DNA from: Archangium gephyra
Lineage (GTDB): Bacteria > Myxococcota > Myxococcia > Myxococcales > Myxococcaceae
Reading direction: 5' to 3'
Length of the DNA: 64,000 nucleotides
Assembly (NCBI RefSeq): GCF_001027285.1
Contig: NZ_CP011509.1
Coordinates: forward strand, 6,968,501-7,032,500
The notes under the pieces were generated by a model. It worked only from the letters and a program-made list of their open reading frames with translations, was not told the origin of the DNA and did not search any database. Every line of letters begins with the position of its first letter. The stretch's first letter is position 1. The position numbers were made by a program, and so were the translations under genes. Shown here piece by piece: positions 50,408-58,833 of the stretch.

Positions 50408-51550
50408 TCAGGCCCGCCAGGGGTGAGGCGGGAAGAGCCAGCCCCGCTCGCCCACCAGCCGCTCCAGGGCCTCGAGGCTGGCTCGATGCTCAGGGTCGGG
50501 ATAGGTCACCGCGCCGCAGACGTCGAGCAGTTGCTGGGCCTTGCGGGTGAGCGCCTCCCACCCGGGAGCGAGCTTTCCTCGCTCGTCGACGAGCAGCAGG
50601 GTGGTGGTGGCCAGCAGTGGCGCCAGCTCCGAGCCGGGTGGGAGCGCATGGACGAGCTTCACGGTGAGCTGCAGCACCTGCTCGGCGGGCACTCCCGGAA
50701 TGCGGAGGGCCAACCAGAGCCCCTGCGCCAGCCAGCCGGTGGTCTCCTGGGCGCCGTCGAGATTCAGGCCGACGAGGACGGAGACCAGGTTGGGCCACTG
50801 GCGCAAATAGGCGAACAGCCTCATTGCCTCGAGCCGCAGCTCGCGGCTGTGCTCCAGGTCACCCAGCTGGAACGCGGCCCAGGCCAGGCTGTCGAGGGTG
50901 GCGGCCATGTCTCCGAGGTCACCGAGCTTCTTCTTGAGCTCGAGCGCCTGCCGCCAGAGTCCCTGGGCGCGGGGGTAGTCTCCCTGCCGGGCCATGGCAC
51001 CCGCCATGCTATCGAGGACGGAGGCCTTGCCCTTCACGTCGTCGAGCACCTCCTTCATCCGGAGGGCCTGCTGGAAGAGCGGGATGGCGCGGGCGTGGTC
51101 TCCCTGCTCGGAGAAGAAGCGGCCCAGGCTGTTGAGGAAGCCGGACTGAGCGCGCAGGTCACCCGTCTTCTCGGAGAGCGCGAGCCCCTGCTCCAGCAGC
51201 GCGAAGCCCCCCGCCCCGTCGCCCTGCCGTATCAGGACGCCGGCCAGCGAGTGGATCATGGCGATCTGGCGTGGGTGATCGCCTATCGGTTCGCAGAGGG
51301 AGATCGCCCGCCGCCACAGCTCGACGCCTCGCGAGACGTCCACGTACCGGACGGTCATCTCGGCCATGTTGTTGAGCATGGCGATACGTGAGCCCACGTC
51401 GCCGCCGTCCCGGAAGAGCTCCTCGGCCTGCCGCCAGCCCTCGAGGGCGCCGCGGATGTCCCCCCGCTCGAACGACTCCTGGGCCTTCTGGTGAAGCCGG
51501 TGGGCCCGGGCGTTGACATTGTCCGGAGTGAATGCCGTGTTGGAGCTCAT
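50408..51550 (-). CDS. Tetratricopeptide-repeat protein
   Basis: A 380-residue soluble protein with about six TPR units of ~40 residues, for example ARAIPLFQQALRMKEVLDD, YPRAQGLWRQALELKKKLGD and HSRELRLEAMRLFAYL. The C-terminal ~100 residues form a separate helical domain. TPR proteins act as scaffolds; the partner is unknown. It is divergent from the transporter gene across 164 bases. Confidence 0.9.
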   Translation of the reverse strand: MSSNTAFTPDNVNARAHRLHQKAQESFERGDIRGALEGWRQAEELFRDGGDVGSRIAMLNNMAEMTVRYVDVSRGVELWRRAISLCEPIGDHPRQIAMIHSLAGVLIRQGDGAGGFALLEQGLALSEKTGDLRAQSGFLNSLGRFFSEQGDHARAIPLFQQALRMKEVLDDVKGKASVLDSMAGAMARQGDYPRAQGLWRQALELKKKLGDLGDMAATLDSLAWAAFQLGDLEHSRELRLEAMRLFAYLRQWPNLVSVLVGLNLDGAQETTGWLAQGLWLALRIPGVPAEQVLQLTVKLVHALPPGSELAPLLATTTLLLVDERGKLAPGWEALTRKAQQLLDVCGAVTYPDPEHRASLEALERLVGERGWLFPPHPWRA

Positions 51551-51714
51551 GCAGCCGTCCCCCCCTCACTGCGAGCGTTCGCGGAAGTATACGCCGTCTC
51601 CTGCTAGCGCGTAGGTGCAGTGGAAGACGTGCTCCAGGGGTGTAGCGTTCGACACGCTCCGGAAGACGTGCTGGATTCGGCCACGACCCACGTGACGTCC
51701 AGGAGGAGCATCTG

Positions 51715-53118
51715 ATGGAGTCTCCCACCACCGCAGCCACCGTGCCCGTCGAAGCCGCGGACCCCGCCACCTTGCGCCGGGTCATCACCGCGGCCTCCCT
51801 GGGAACCCTCTTCGAGTGGTACGACTTCTATCTGTACGGCAGCCTCGCCGTCTTCTTCGGCGGCCTCTTCTTCCCCAAGGGGAACGAGACGGCCCAGCTG
51901 CTGGCGAGTCTGGCCACCTTCGGCGCCGGCTTCGGTGTGCGGCCCCTGGGTGCCATCGTCTTCGGCCACGTGGGAGACCTGGTGGGCCGCAAGTACAGCT
52001 TCCTCATCACCATGGCCACCATGGGCCTGAGCACCGCCCTCATCGGCCTGCTGCCCACGTATGAGCAGGTCGGCCTGTGGGCCACCTTCCTGCTGGTGCT
52101 GCTGCGGCTGCTGCAGGGTCTGGCGCTGGGCGGGGAGTACGGCGGCGCCGCCACCTACGTGGCCGAGCACGTGCCGGACAGCAAGCGCGGCTACTACACC
52201 AGCTACATCCAGACGACGGCCACGCTCGGCTTCTTCTTGAGCATGGGCATCATCGGCACCACCCGCGTCCTCATGGGCGAGGAGTTCTTCAGGAGCAGCG
52301 GCTGGCGCGTGCCCTTCCTCCTGTCCTTCATCCTGCTGGCCGTCTCCCTCTACATCCGCCTGAAGATGAGCGAGTCGCCGCTCTTCTCCAGGCTGAAGAG
52401 CAGCGGCAAGACGTCCAAGAATCCCCTCAAGGAGAGCTTCGCCAATCCGCTCAACCGCAAGTACGTGCTGCTGGCCCTCTTCGGTGCCACCGCGGGCCAG
52501 GGCGTCGTCTGGTACACCGGCCAGTTCTACGCCCTCACCTTCCTGCAGAGCGCGCTGAAGCTGGACTGGAAGACGGCCTACATCCTGGTCTCCATCGCCC
52601 TGGCCATCGCCACGCCGCTCTTCATCTTCTTCGGCTGGCTGTCGGACCGCATCGGCCGCAAGCGCATCATGCTCGCCGGGTGCGTGCTGGGCGCGCTCAC
52701 CTACGTCCCCATCTTCATGGCGATGAAGCACTTCACCAACCCGCAGGGCCTGCCCGCGGCGGACCCCGCGCAGGTCAACCACTTCATGATGGTGGTGCTG
52801 CTCACGGTGCAGATGGTCTACGTGTGCATGGTGTACGGACCCATCGCCGCCTTCCTGGTGGAGCTCTTCCCCACCCGCGTCCGCTACACCTCCATGTCCC
52901 TGCCCTACCACCTGGGCAATGGCTGGTTCGGTGGCTTCCTGCCGCTCATCGCCACGGCCGTCACCACCTCCACCTGGGCCCAGACGACCTTCGGCGAGGG
53001 GGCCCTCTACACCGGCCTCATCTACCCCATCGTCGTCTGCATCATCACCGTCATCGTCGGCGGGCTCTTCATCCACGAGACGAAGGACCACAAACTGGAG
53101 ACGCACATCCAGACTTGA
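51715..53118 (+). CDS. MHS-type MFS transporter (metabolite:H+ symporter)
   Basis: A 467-residue MFS protein with 12 membrane segments. The hallmark GTLFEWYDFYLYGSLAVFF (membrane segment 1) and the loop VGDLVGRKYSFL between segments 2 and 3 place it in the metabolite:H+ symporter branch with ProP, KgtP and ShiA. GGEYGGAATYVAEHVP lies in segment 4 and SDRIGRKRIMLAG in the central loop. It likely imports an organic acid or osmolyte. AGGAGGAG lies 6 bases before the ATG. Confidence 0.94.
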   Translation: MESPTTAATVPVEAADPATLRRVITAASLGTLFEWYDFYLYGSLAVFFGGLFFPKGNETAQLLASLATFGAGFGVRPLGAIVFGHVGDLVGRKYSFLITMATMGLSTALIGLLPTYEQVGLWATFLLVLLRLLQGLALGGEYGGAATYVAEHVPDSKRGYYTSYIQTTATLGFFLSMGIIGTTRVLMGEEFFRSSGWRVPFLLSFILLAVSLYIRLKMSESPLFSRLKSSGKTSKNPLKESFANPLNRKYVLLALFGATAGQGVVWYTGQFYALTFLQSALKLDWKTAYILVSIALAIATPLFIFFGWLSDRIGRKRIMLAGCVLGALTYVPIFMAMKHFTNPQGLPAADPAQVNHFMMVVLLTVQMVYVCMVYGPIAAFLVELFPTRVRYTSMSLPYHLGNGWFGGFLPLIATAVTTSTWAQTTFGEGALYTGLIYPIVVCIITVIVGGLFIHETKDHKLETHIQT

Positions 53119-53226
53119 AGTAGGTTCGACTCGAGGCGGCGGGCAACTTCTCGCGGAGGCGGTACTGGGTGAGTCGTTGCGTCCCGCCTCCCTCTTACCT
53201 CCGCATCACCTCGTGAGAACGATTCA

Positions 53227-54546
53227 ATGAAGAGAATGTCTTTGCTGTGGTGCTGTTGCGCCGTGCTGCTGGCGGCGTGTCCTGAGAGTGGAAACTCCGG
53301 CCCGATGAATCCCGATGCTGGCTCCGGAGATGGAGGCACCCCTCCCACCAGCCTGTCCGTGAGCGGAACGTTGGTGGACACCCAGGGGAACCCAGTCCCG
53401 AATGCCTCGGTTCTCGTCCTGGGCAGCAAGACCCCCACCGTCACGAACAGCTCAGGCGCCTTCAGTCTCACGGGAGTGAAGGCCCCCTATGACATCGCCA
53501 TTCTGGCCAATGGCTCGCGGATCGCCACGGTCTACAAGGGGCTTTCGCGTCAAGACATCACGCTCACTCTCCTCGGAACCCTTGCGCTGACTCCTCGCAC
53601 GGGGACCCTGGAGGGGAGCCTCTCCGGTGGCGAGACGACCACGGCTGACCACATCGTGCTGTTCGCCTCGCCGGAGGTCCGCGCGGTACCCTCCAAGCTC
53701 TTCATCACCATCACCTCTTCCGGGCCCACCTACTCGGCGCAAGTGCAATGGGCAGGTCCGGCCGTCACCACCGGCACGCTCTATTCGCTGCAACCCGTGC
53801 GGACGACTCCGACAGCGATCCCCTCGCGCTACACGGGCTTTGGGCGGCGCGAGAACGTGAGCCTCGGTGATGGAGCCACCGCTTCCGGTCAGGACATCCT
53901 GATGAGCAGCGTGACCCATTCCACCTTCTCGGGGACCATCACCCTCCCGAGCGGCTATACCCTCGAGAGCAAGGAGCTGAGCCTCGCGCTTCCTCCGGAC
54001 TCCCAGGTTCGCTTGTTCAGTGATTCTTCCTCCGGCACCACTTTCAGCTACGCGGTGCCCGTGATACCGCAAGCCCGCCTCTCGCTCGTCCTGAAGGCAC
54101 TCCGCGAAGGTGCTTCCTCGTCGGTTGTGAAGGCGGGATTGGCACCCGACACCAGCAGCGTGACGCTGTCCCTCCCGGAGGCGCCCCGCCCGCTCTCGCC
54201 AGCGGATCAGACGACGAATGTGACGCGAACCACTCCCCTTTCCTGGACGGCCTACTCGGAAGCCGTGTTCTTGCTGGGAGTTGATAAGTCCAATCCGACC
54301 GGCACGCCCTATCGGATCTACATCGTGACGAGCGAACAATCGGCCACGATCCCGGATCTGAGCGCCCTCGGCATGTCCCTGCAGGGGAACACTGCATTCT
54401 CCTGGGGCGTCACGGCGCTGGCCCCCCTGGCCTCCACCGATGACGCGGTGACGGGCCCGAGAGTGAGCGAGCTGTTGAGGCACCGGATCGATGGCGCCAT
54501 CAGCTCTTCCGCGTGGCGCGACTTCACCACCGCCGCCTCGCCCTGA
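53227..54546 (+). CDS. Lipoprotein with a carboxypeptidase-regulatory-like N-terminal domain
   Basis: A 439-residue protein. The signal peptide ends in VLLAAC with a following acidic Gly/Asp linker (PDAGSGDGG). Residues ~45-115 (LSVSGTLVDTQGNPVPNASVLVLG, FSLTGVKAPYDIAIL) match a carboxypeptidase-regulatory-like beta sandwich. The remainder is beta-rich, with a second sandwich near the C-terminus (PRPLSPADQTTNVTRTTPLSW). Such lipoproteins are abundant on the myxobacterial surface. The function is unknown. Confidence 0.85.
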   Translation: MKRMSLLWCCCAVLLAACPESGNSGPMNPDAGSGDGGTPPTSLSVSGTLVDTQGNPVPNASVLVLGSKTPTVTNSSGAFSLTGVKAPYDIAILANGSRIATVYKGLSRQDITLTLLGTLALTPRTGTLEGSLSGGETTTADHIVLFASPEVRAVPSKLFITITSSGPTYSAQVQWAGPAVTTGTLYSLQPVRTTPTAIPSRYTGFGRRENVSLGDGATASGQDILMSSVTHSTFSGTITLPSGYTLESKELSLALPPDSQVRLFSDSSSGTTFSYAVPVIPQARLSLVLKALREGASSSVVKAGLAPDTSSVTLSLPEAPRPLSPADQTTNVTRTTPLSWTAYSEAVFLLGVDKSNPTGTPYRIYIVTSEQSATIPDLSALGMSLQGNTAFSWGVTALAPLASTDDAVTGPRVSELLRHRIDGAISSSAWRDFTTAASP

Positions 54547-54612
54547 ACCACCGGCGGGAGACACGACGCCCGGCTGTTGGGGGCGGGCCTCGCGGCGGCG
54601 GGAAACCTCTAT

Positions 54613-54690
54613 TGGAGACGGCGGGAATCGAACCCGCGCCGGGCGGTGCGAAACTCCCAGCAGAATCGCGCCCTTACCTCGTAACCGCCT
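54613..54690 (-). ncRNA. ssrA: 3' fragment of tmRNA (ssrA), probable attachment-site remnant
   Basis: On the minus strand the segment ends with a T-arm and acceptor strand: GGGTTCGATTCCCGCC followed by GTCTCCA. It is preceded by GGGAGTTTCGCACC, the tmRNA-type junction before the T-stem. The rest of the gene (the MetTyr-like 5' GGGG...ACATGG end and the tag reading frame) is absent within the following ~300 bases, so this is a truncated copy. No encoded CCA follows. The 3' end of ssrA is a classical integration site, which fits a remnant. The 5' limit is approximate. Confidence 0.7.
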
Positions 54691-54824
54691 GGAATGCTTG
54701 GGAGCCGATATCTGGCCCCTTGCTGCTCCCCTCGCGTGCGTTCGTGGCTGTTGGGGCGCGCCGTCATACTCCGAGCGGCCCCGCCAGGACCCGCCGAGTC
54801 CTAGCTCCAATGGAGGACCCGGCC

Positions 54825-55482
54825 ATGCGTCTCCGAGCGTGCATCGCACTTCTGCTCTTTCTCTCAGCCTGTACGACGACACCGCCAAGCCCAAGAGAGC
54901 CAGCGGCCCGGGACCCCAGGCTCGCCAACCTCCAGCGAGCGGCGACGCTGCCCTGGACAGACGGGGGGCGGTGCGCCGTTCAGGAGGCTTCCGAGCCCTG
55001 AAACAGCGCCCGCCCCGCAGAAACCCTCGCCGAAAAAAAGGCCCAAGCCGGGGCCAAAAGGGCCGGATTTCCCTCCGGTGGGGCCAACCGGCATCTCTGA
55101 ACGAGAGCGCCGCAGGTGCGAGCCCGTCCCGGCGAAGCGCCATCTTGGTGGAAATAAACTGCATGACAAGTGCGCCGACAGAATTCCGAACAACAGTTTC
55201 CCCGGCAGGGACGTGTTCGTGAATGGGAAGAACTTCGACGCGCTGCAACTGGCCACGCGCACGCTTTGGGAAGTCAAGACCGACAACTTCGACACGTACC
55301 CGCCCGACCTTCGAGAAATTGTGATCGAGAGTCAGGTGGAAAAGTTGCGGCATGAGCGCGCCCTCGCTCTGGCCTGTGGATTTGACTTCCGGATCGGCGT
55401 GCGGAGCCCCGCGCACAAGGAGGCGCTGGAGTTCGCGGCCCGCGATCTTAACGGACTCATCGTCGTCATGGATTGGTGCTGA
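54825..55482 (+). pseudogene. Disrupted DUF6310-type lipoprotein toxin gene
   Basis: The start is a good lipoprotein leader (MRLRACIALLLFLSAC), then PWTDGGRCAVQEASEP and a stop at 55001. A different frame then resumes with KRPKPGPKGPDFPPVGPTG and runs into a complete C-terminal domain ending VVMDWC at 55482. In homologs, as I remember them, these two parts belong to one ~250-residue lipoprotein with a DUF6310 C-terminal domain, so an internal deletion with frameshift has occurred here. The surviving open frame is listed separately. An intact partner gene follows. Confidence 0.75.
55078..55482 (+). CDS. Surviving DUF6310 domain frame
   Basis: An open frame from a GTG at 55078 carrying a ~134-residue domain: RRCEPVPAKRHLGGNKLHDKCAD, FPGRDVFVNGKNFDALQLATRTLWEVKTDNFDTY, ACGFDFRIGVRS and a terminal VMDWC. 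The LWEVKTDNF segment (with E-x-K) and upstream aspartate resemble a nuclease-like PD-(D/E)xK core. Without its signal sequence it would stay in the cytoplasm, so expression may be harmful or silent. It ends 1 base before the partner gene. Confidence 0.6.
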   Translation: MGPTGISERERRRCEPVPAKRHLGGNKLHDKCADRIPNNSFPGRDVFVNGKNFDALQLATRTLWEVKTDNFDTYPPDLREIVIESQVEKLRHERALALACGFDFRIGVRSPAHKEALEFAARDLNGLIVVMDWC

Positions 55483-55483
55483 G

Positions 55484-56287
55484 ATGCCGGCTACACAAAA
55501 AAATCAACTTGGCATGATCGTTTACGCGCCCGCACTCGTGGGCAATGATGGCCGCCCTTTGGCCGTTGTTCATGCAATGGAGCGCGCACTCCCTGGCTTG
55601 CGCTTGGAGTGGACGATTTCTAGCGAGGGGAAGCGCATCCCAGTGCCGCAGCGCGAGGCATTTCTCGCCCGAGGAAGGCCAAACGGGCGTGGATTTCCGC
55701 TCCTCCGAAACGGGGATGATGACTTCCGGGTCACGGTGACTGGATTGGAACTACCGGCGGGCAGCTCGCCGGGTGGCCAAGCCCAGCTTGATATTCATGC
55801 GGTGTTGCCTTTGACCGTAAACGGCATCGCAGCGGCAGCAGAGGTGCTGGAAGCCATAGCGGAGGGGGCTCGCGCGTTCTGGGGGCACGCAACGCCCTTC
55901 GGCGCAGGGGTGGACATCGCGCGCCAGACGAAGAATCGGCCAGACGACCTGGAGCCGCCCCCCAGAGGGCTGCCGGTAATCAAGTCCCCTGGTGCTATGC
56001 GCTCACCTGAGATTCCGCATCACCTCGGATGGATGAACTACTGGTCGGCTGCTGCCGCACGAGCCATCAGCTTCCCGGACCCCGCCCGCGACGCGGAGCT
56101 GCTGTCGCGCTCACGGCATACCGCGACGGGCGGGTGGGTTGTCAGGCTCACCGAGGCGCCGCTCGACCTGGACAACCCCGCGCACCTGGACGCGCTTAAA
56201 CGGGCCTACGAGCGCTTCCCGGAGATCGGCGGGCGCTCCACCCGTTCAGGATCGAACTCGTCCGGGTCCCACTCCCAGTCGGAATAG
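55484..56287 (+). CDS. DUF5953 family protein, presumed immunity partner
   Basis: A 267-residue soluble protein. PLAVVHAMERALPGLRLEW, HLGWMNYWSAAAARAISFPDP and GGWVVRLTEAPLDLDNPAHLDALKRAYERFPEIGGR match DUF5953, which in myxobacteria usually sits next to DUF6310 toxins. The ATG lies 1 base after the toxin stop. The last ~16 residues are serine-rich and read through sequence that also looks coding on the other strand, so the C-terminus may be altered. Its persistence next to a broken toxin fits an orphan immunity gene. Confidence 0.85.
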   Translation: MPATQKNQLGMIVYAPALVGNDGRPLAVVHAMERALPGLRLEWTISSEGKRIPVPQREAFLARGRPNGRGFPLLRNGDDDFRVTVTGLELPAGSSPGGQAQLDIHAVLPLTVNGIAAAAEVLEAIAEGARAFWGHATPFGAGVDIARQTKNRPDDLEPPPRGLPVIKSPGAMRSPEIPHHLGWMNYWSAAAARAISFPDPARDAELLSRSRHTATGGWVVRLTEAPLDLDNPAHLDALKRAYERFPEIGGRSTRSGSNSSGSHSQSE

Positions 56288-56433
56288 GTGGGCGTCGGGC
56301 CGAGGGCTTCACCCGTGTACTTGGGCTCGCCCGGATCATTGTACCTGTCGTCAGCGACCTGGATGCCGACCCGGAAGTGAGGGGTGTGTCCCTCCTGTAA
56401 CGCGAAGCGGGCGCATGTGACGGCGGCGCACTT
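56206..56433 (-). other. Possible C-terminal remnant of a lost gene
   Basis: In the minus frame ending at 56206 the last ~75 residues (FALQEGHTPHFRVGIQVADDRYNDPGEPKY..., SDWEWDPDEFDPERVE) have a natural protein composition, while upstream the frame degenerates. It overlaps the 3' end of the DUF5953 gene. It may be the tail of a gene cut by rearrangement; low certainty. Confidence 0.3.
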
Positions 56434-56706
56434 GGTGTGGCCTGCGCCTGCTGGAGAATGAACTGGCTGTCCGGCTCGTCGGGGCACATGCGCCCAGGGG
56501 TCCCCAGGCTGGCAGCGAGCGACGCACGTCCATGCCTGGAGGAGGGCCCGGGCTCGCCCGCATCCCGGAAATCGATTTTCCTCGGGATTTTTCGGGGGCG
56601 GCACCACGCCAAATGGCGCAACCGGTTTTGGGGGGATATTGGCTTTGGGCGGCTGTTCTCGTATTCCTTGTTTCGTCCAACGGCAACAAACCGAGGTCTT
56701 CCCCCC
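56288..56706. other. 419-base region without an intact gene
   Basis: Apart from the possible remnant at its left end, no gene is evident. The right ~130 bases (56570-56706) are more AT-rich, with TATTGGC and TATTCCTTG stretches, and probably hold the promoter of the CHAP lipoprotein. GAGG lies 10 bases before its ATG. Confidence 0.4.
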
Positions 56707-57225
56707 ATGTTTCGCTCCCAGATGAAGATTGTGGCGCTGTCCCTTCTCTCCCTCTCTCTCGCCGTTACCGGCTGTGGCGGTGTCGAGCAGGAGGACATGG
56801 CTTCTGAGCAGCAGCTGAGCAACGAGGACCAGGCGGCCCACGCGGACCACGGGCATGAGCAGGACATCGGCACCACGGAGTCCGCGGTGTGTGGCAATTG
56901 CGACAACTGCGTGCTGCACGCGCGGTGCAGGCAGCCCAATCTCCCGTACGGCCTGACCTACTGGAGCGAGAAGGCGGCGATCGCCAACAGCAACCACGCC
57001 CACGCGGGTTGTGTGGCGCTGATCCCGACGGGGAGCGCTTACGGGCACGTCGCGTACGTCGAGAGCGTGGACCGCACGGTCAGCCCCTGGAGGGTCTCCC
57101 TGCGTGAGGCCAACTGGCAGCCCAACACCTGCAGCGGGCGCACGGGCACGAAGGACGGTCTGGGCATCTGGAACTACTGGTGCCCCGCCGGCTCGCACAC
57201 CTCGAACTGCGCTGGCCCGATGTAA
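56707..57225 (+). CDS. CHAP-domain lipoprotein (peptidoglycan amidase-like)
   Basis: A 172-residue lipoprotein: leader and lipobox LAVTGC, an acidic/His-rich linker, then a CHAP-type domain. The catalytic cysteine is likely in NCVLHARC and the histidine in GHVAYVE, with the downstream LREANW block. CHAP enzymes cleave peptide bonds in peptidoglycan. The domain is short and rich in cysteines (CGNCDNC). It is anchored at the inner or outer membrane, where it could remodel the wall or act as an antibacterial. Confidence 0.82.
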   Translation: MFRSQMKIVALSLLSLSLAVTGCGGVEQEDMASEQQLSNEDQAAHADHGHEQDIGTTESAVCGNCDNCVLHARCRQPNLPYGLTYWSEKAAIANSNHAHAGCVALIPTGSAYGHVAYVESVDRTVSPWRVSLREANWQPNTCSGRTGTKDGLGIWNYWCPAGSHTSNCAGPM

Positions 57226-57420
57226 GAACAGCCCGAGCTGTCTCTCCTCCGCTGTCCGCGAAGCCTCGCGGGCGGCGGTTTCGTTTTGGGCGCGCGGCTG
57301 GCCAGGAGCTCGCGGAGGAACTGCTCGGAGGGCGCCTCCGCGGGACGGTACAACCTCTTGGGGTACTCCCCTGCCCCAGCTCGCGCACCAGGCCTTCTCT
57401 GGTTCGGCTCCGTCCCGCCG

Positions 57421-58299
57421 TCAGTTGCACCCGACGCACCCGCCGGGCGCGCCCCGGTAGGTGCCCGTCGTGAGAAACCACTGCTTCTGGCCCAGCGTCC
57501 CGCTGCTCGTGCTGGTCTGCTCGTGGACGTGGTAGTGGTAGACGGGCGTCGCCGGGCTGTCCGCGGTGACGCCGGTGTGGCCGCCCACCGAGTCCAGCGC
57601 CGGCGCGCTGCCGTCCGCGTCCTTCCTCCCGTAGATGGGGTAGCCGTCGCGCATGACGCCGATGAAACGCGCGTCGTCGTAGGAGAGCGCGTAGGGCTCC
57701 GAGTGGTAGTGGTAGACGCCCGTGTTCTGCGGATGGGCGCCGCACCGGTCGAACGTCTTCGCCTCCGTGAAGATGTCATCGCCGGGCGCCGCGAAGTTGC
57801 CGAAGATGGGCACGCCGTTGAGGGCCAGCCCGACGATGGCACCCCGCATGGCCTGGGACAGCCTGTCCTGCACGACGGGGAAGTCGATGGTGTAGCGCTG
57901 CGCCGCAATCGAGTTGGGGTTGTGGATGCCGCCCGAGTACGTCTCGTAGCAGGCGTTCGTCGAGGAGAAGTAGAAGCTCTTGTAGTCCGGTTGGCCGTCC
58001 GCCTGCGCCCGCACCATCTTCAGGCCGTTCGTCGTCGTGGACGAGAGCGAGACGCGGCAGGAGAACTGGAGCCAGTAGCCCGAGAGCCCCTGGGCCTTGC
58101 GCTCGGCCTCGCACGCGCTGGTGTCGCGCGTGAGGACAGGGCACCCCGAGGGGCTGACCGTGGACGTCTCCGCGGTGTTCGCCGTCAGCGTGCAGGTGCT
58201 CGCGTCGGGGCTCGTCCCCGGGTTCTCCGGGTCCGCCCCACACGCCGCCAGGCCCAGACACATCCCCACTGCGAAAATCCGATTCCAGGTGCGATTCAT
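57421..58299 (-). CDS. YHYH-domain lipoprotein
   Basis: A 292-residue lipoprotein (lipobox LGLAAC). The YHYH domain is marked by YHYH repeats (GVYHYHSEPYAL and PVYHYHVHEQT), IGVMRDGYPIYG and LNGVPIFGNFAAPGDD. The protein ends CVGCN. The histidines suggest metal binding, but the activity is unknown. The ATG is used; a GTG lies 3 bases before it. Confidence 0.88.
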   Translation of the reverse strand: MNRTWNRIFAVGMCLGLAACGADPENPGTSPDASTCTLTANTAETSTVSPSGCPVLTRDTSACEAERKAQGLSGYWLQFSCRVSLSSTTTNGLKMVRAQADGQPDYKSFYFSSTNACYETYSGGIHNPNSIAAQRYTIDFPVVQDRLSQAMRGAIVGLALNGVPIFGNFAAPGDDIFTEAKTFDRCGAHPQNTGVYHYHSEPYALSYDDARFIGVMRDGYPIYGRKDADGSAPALDSVGGHTGVTADSPATPVYHYHVHEQTSTSSGTLGQKQWFLTTGTYRGAPGGCVGCN

Positions 58300-58432
58300 C
58301 ACGCGGTTCTCCCCTGCTCCGTTCACGAGCACATTCCCTGGGACCCGTGGAGATGAATTCCGGGCAACCCGGTGATCGTCCTGCAGCCTGGCGCCCACGG
58401 ACCCGCGCTTGCGTATCAGGAGCCTCCCCTCC

Positions 58433-58740
58433 CTACAGCAGCACTCCGGCGAGCACGAGGTCGATCAGGGCTTCCAGGCGTGCTTCGTCCGAGCCGTCCG
58501 GGTGGAGCAACTCGAAGTGGAGGACGGCGCCGAAGAGCACGCCATGGATGAGCCGGGGGTCGGCGTCTGGCCTCAACTCACCGCGCTCGATGGCGCGCTC
58601 GTAGATGTGCACCACCTGGGCATCCTTCTCGTCTCGGAGCTTGAGCACGAGGTCCCCTCCGCGACGAGCCGCACCGCGGCCCGGATGAGCTCCAACTTCG
58701 TGGGCCAGTGCCTGTAGAGCGTGGGACGAACGGCCGAGAA
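58433..58740 (-). pseudogene. TetR-family regulator remnant
   Basis: Reading down the minus strand, the recognition helix (RPTLYRHWPTKLELIRAAV) is present without the preceding HTH helix. After VAEG the frame shifts by one base into the C-terminal part (LVLKLRDEKDAQVVHIYERAIERGELRPDADPRLIHGVLFGAVLHFELL), which runs to a stop at 58433. One missing G in the GGGG run near 58654 explains the shift. The N-terminus is truncated as well, so this is a degraded gene. Confidence 0.75.
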
Positions 58741-58833
58741 GCAGGGGTGGGTGCTCGGCAAGCGCGGGGGAGGCTACGGCGAGGGGTCTGTCCCTCCTGC
58801 ACAGGGTGCTGCGGTTGTTGGAAGACGGGCTCC

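Noticed and set aside
51604-53106. 500-residue minus-strand frame opposite the transporter
   Set aside because: Shadow; the transporter has complete MHS motifs.
54613-54690. An ordinary tRNA gene
   Set aside because: The T-arm and acceptor are clear, but no anticodon arm, D-arm or pairing 5' acceptor strand follows at tRNA distance; the upstream junction looks like tmRNA.
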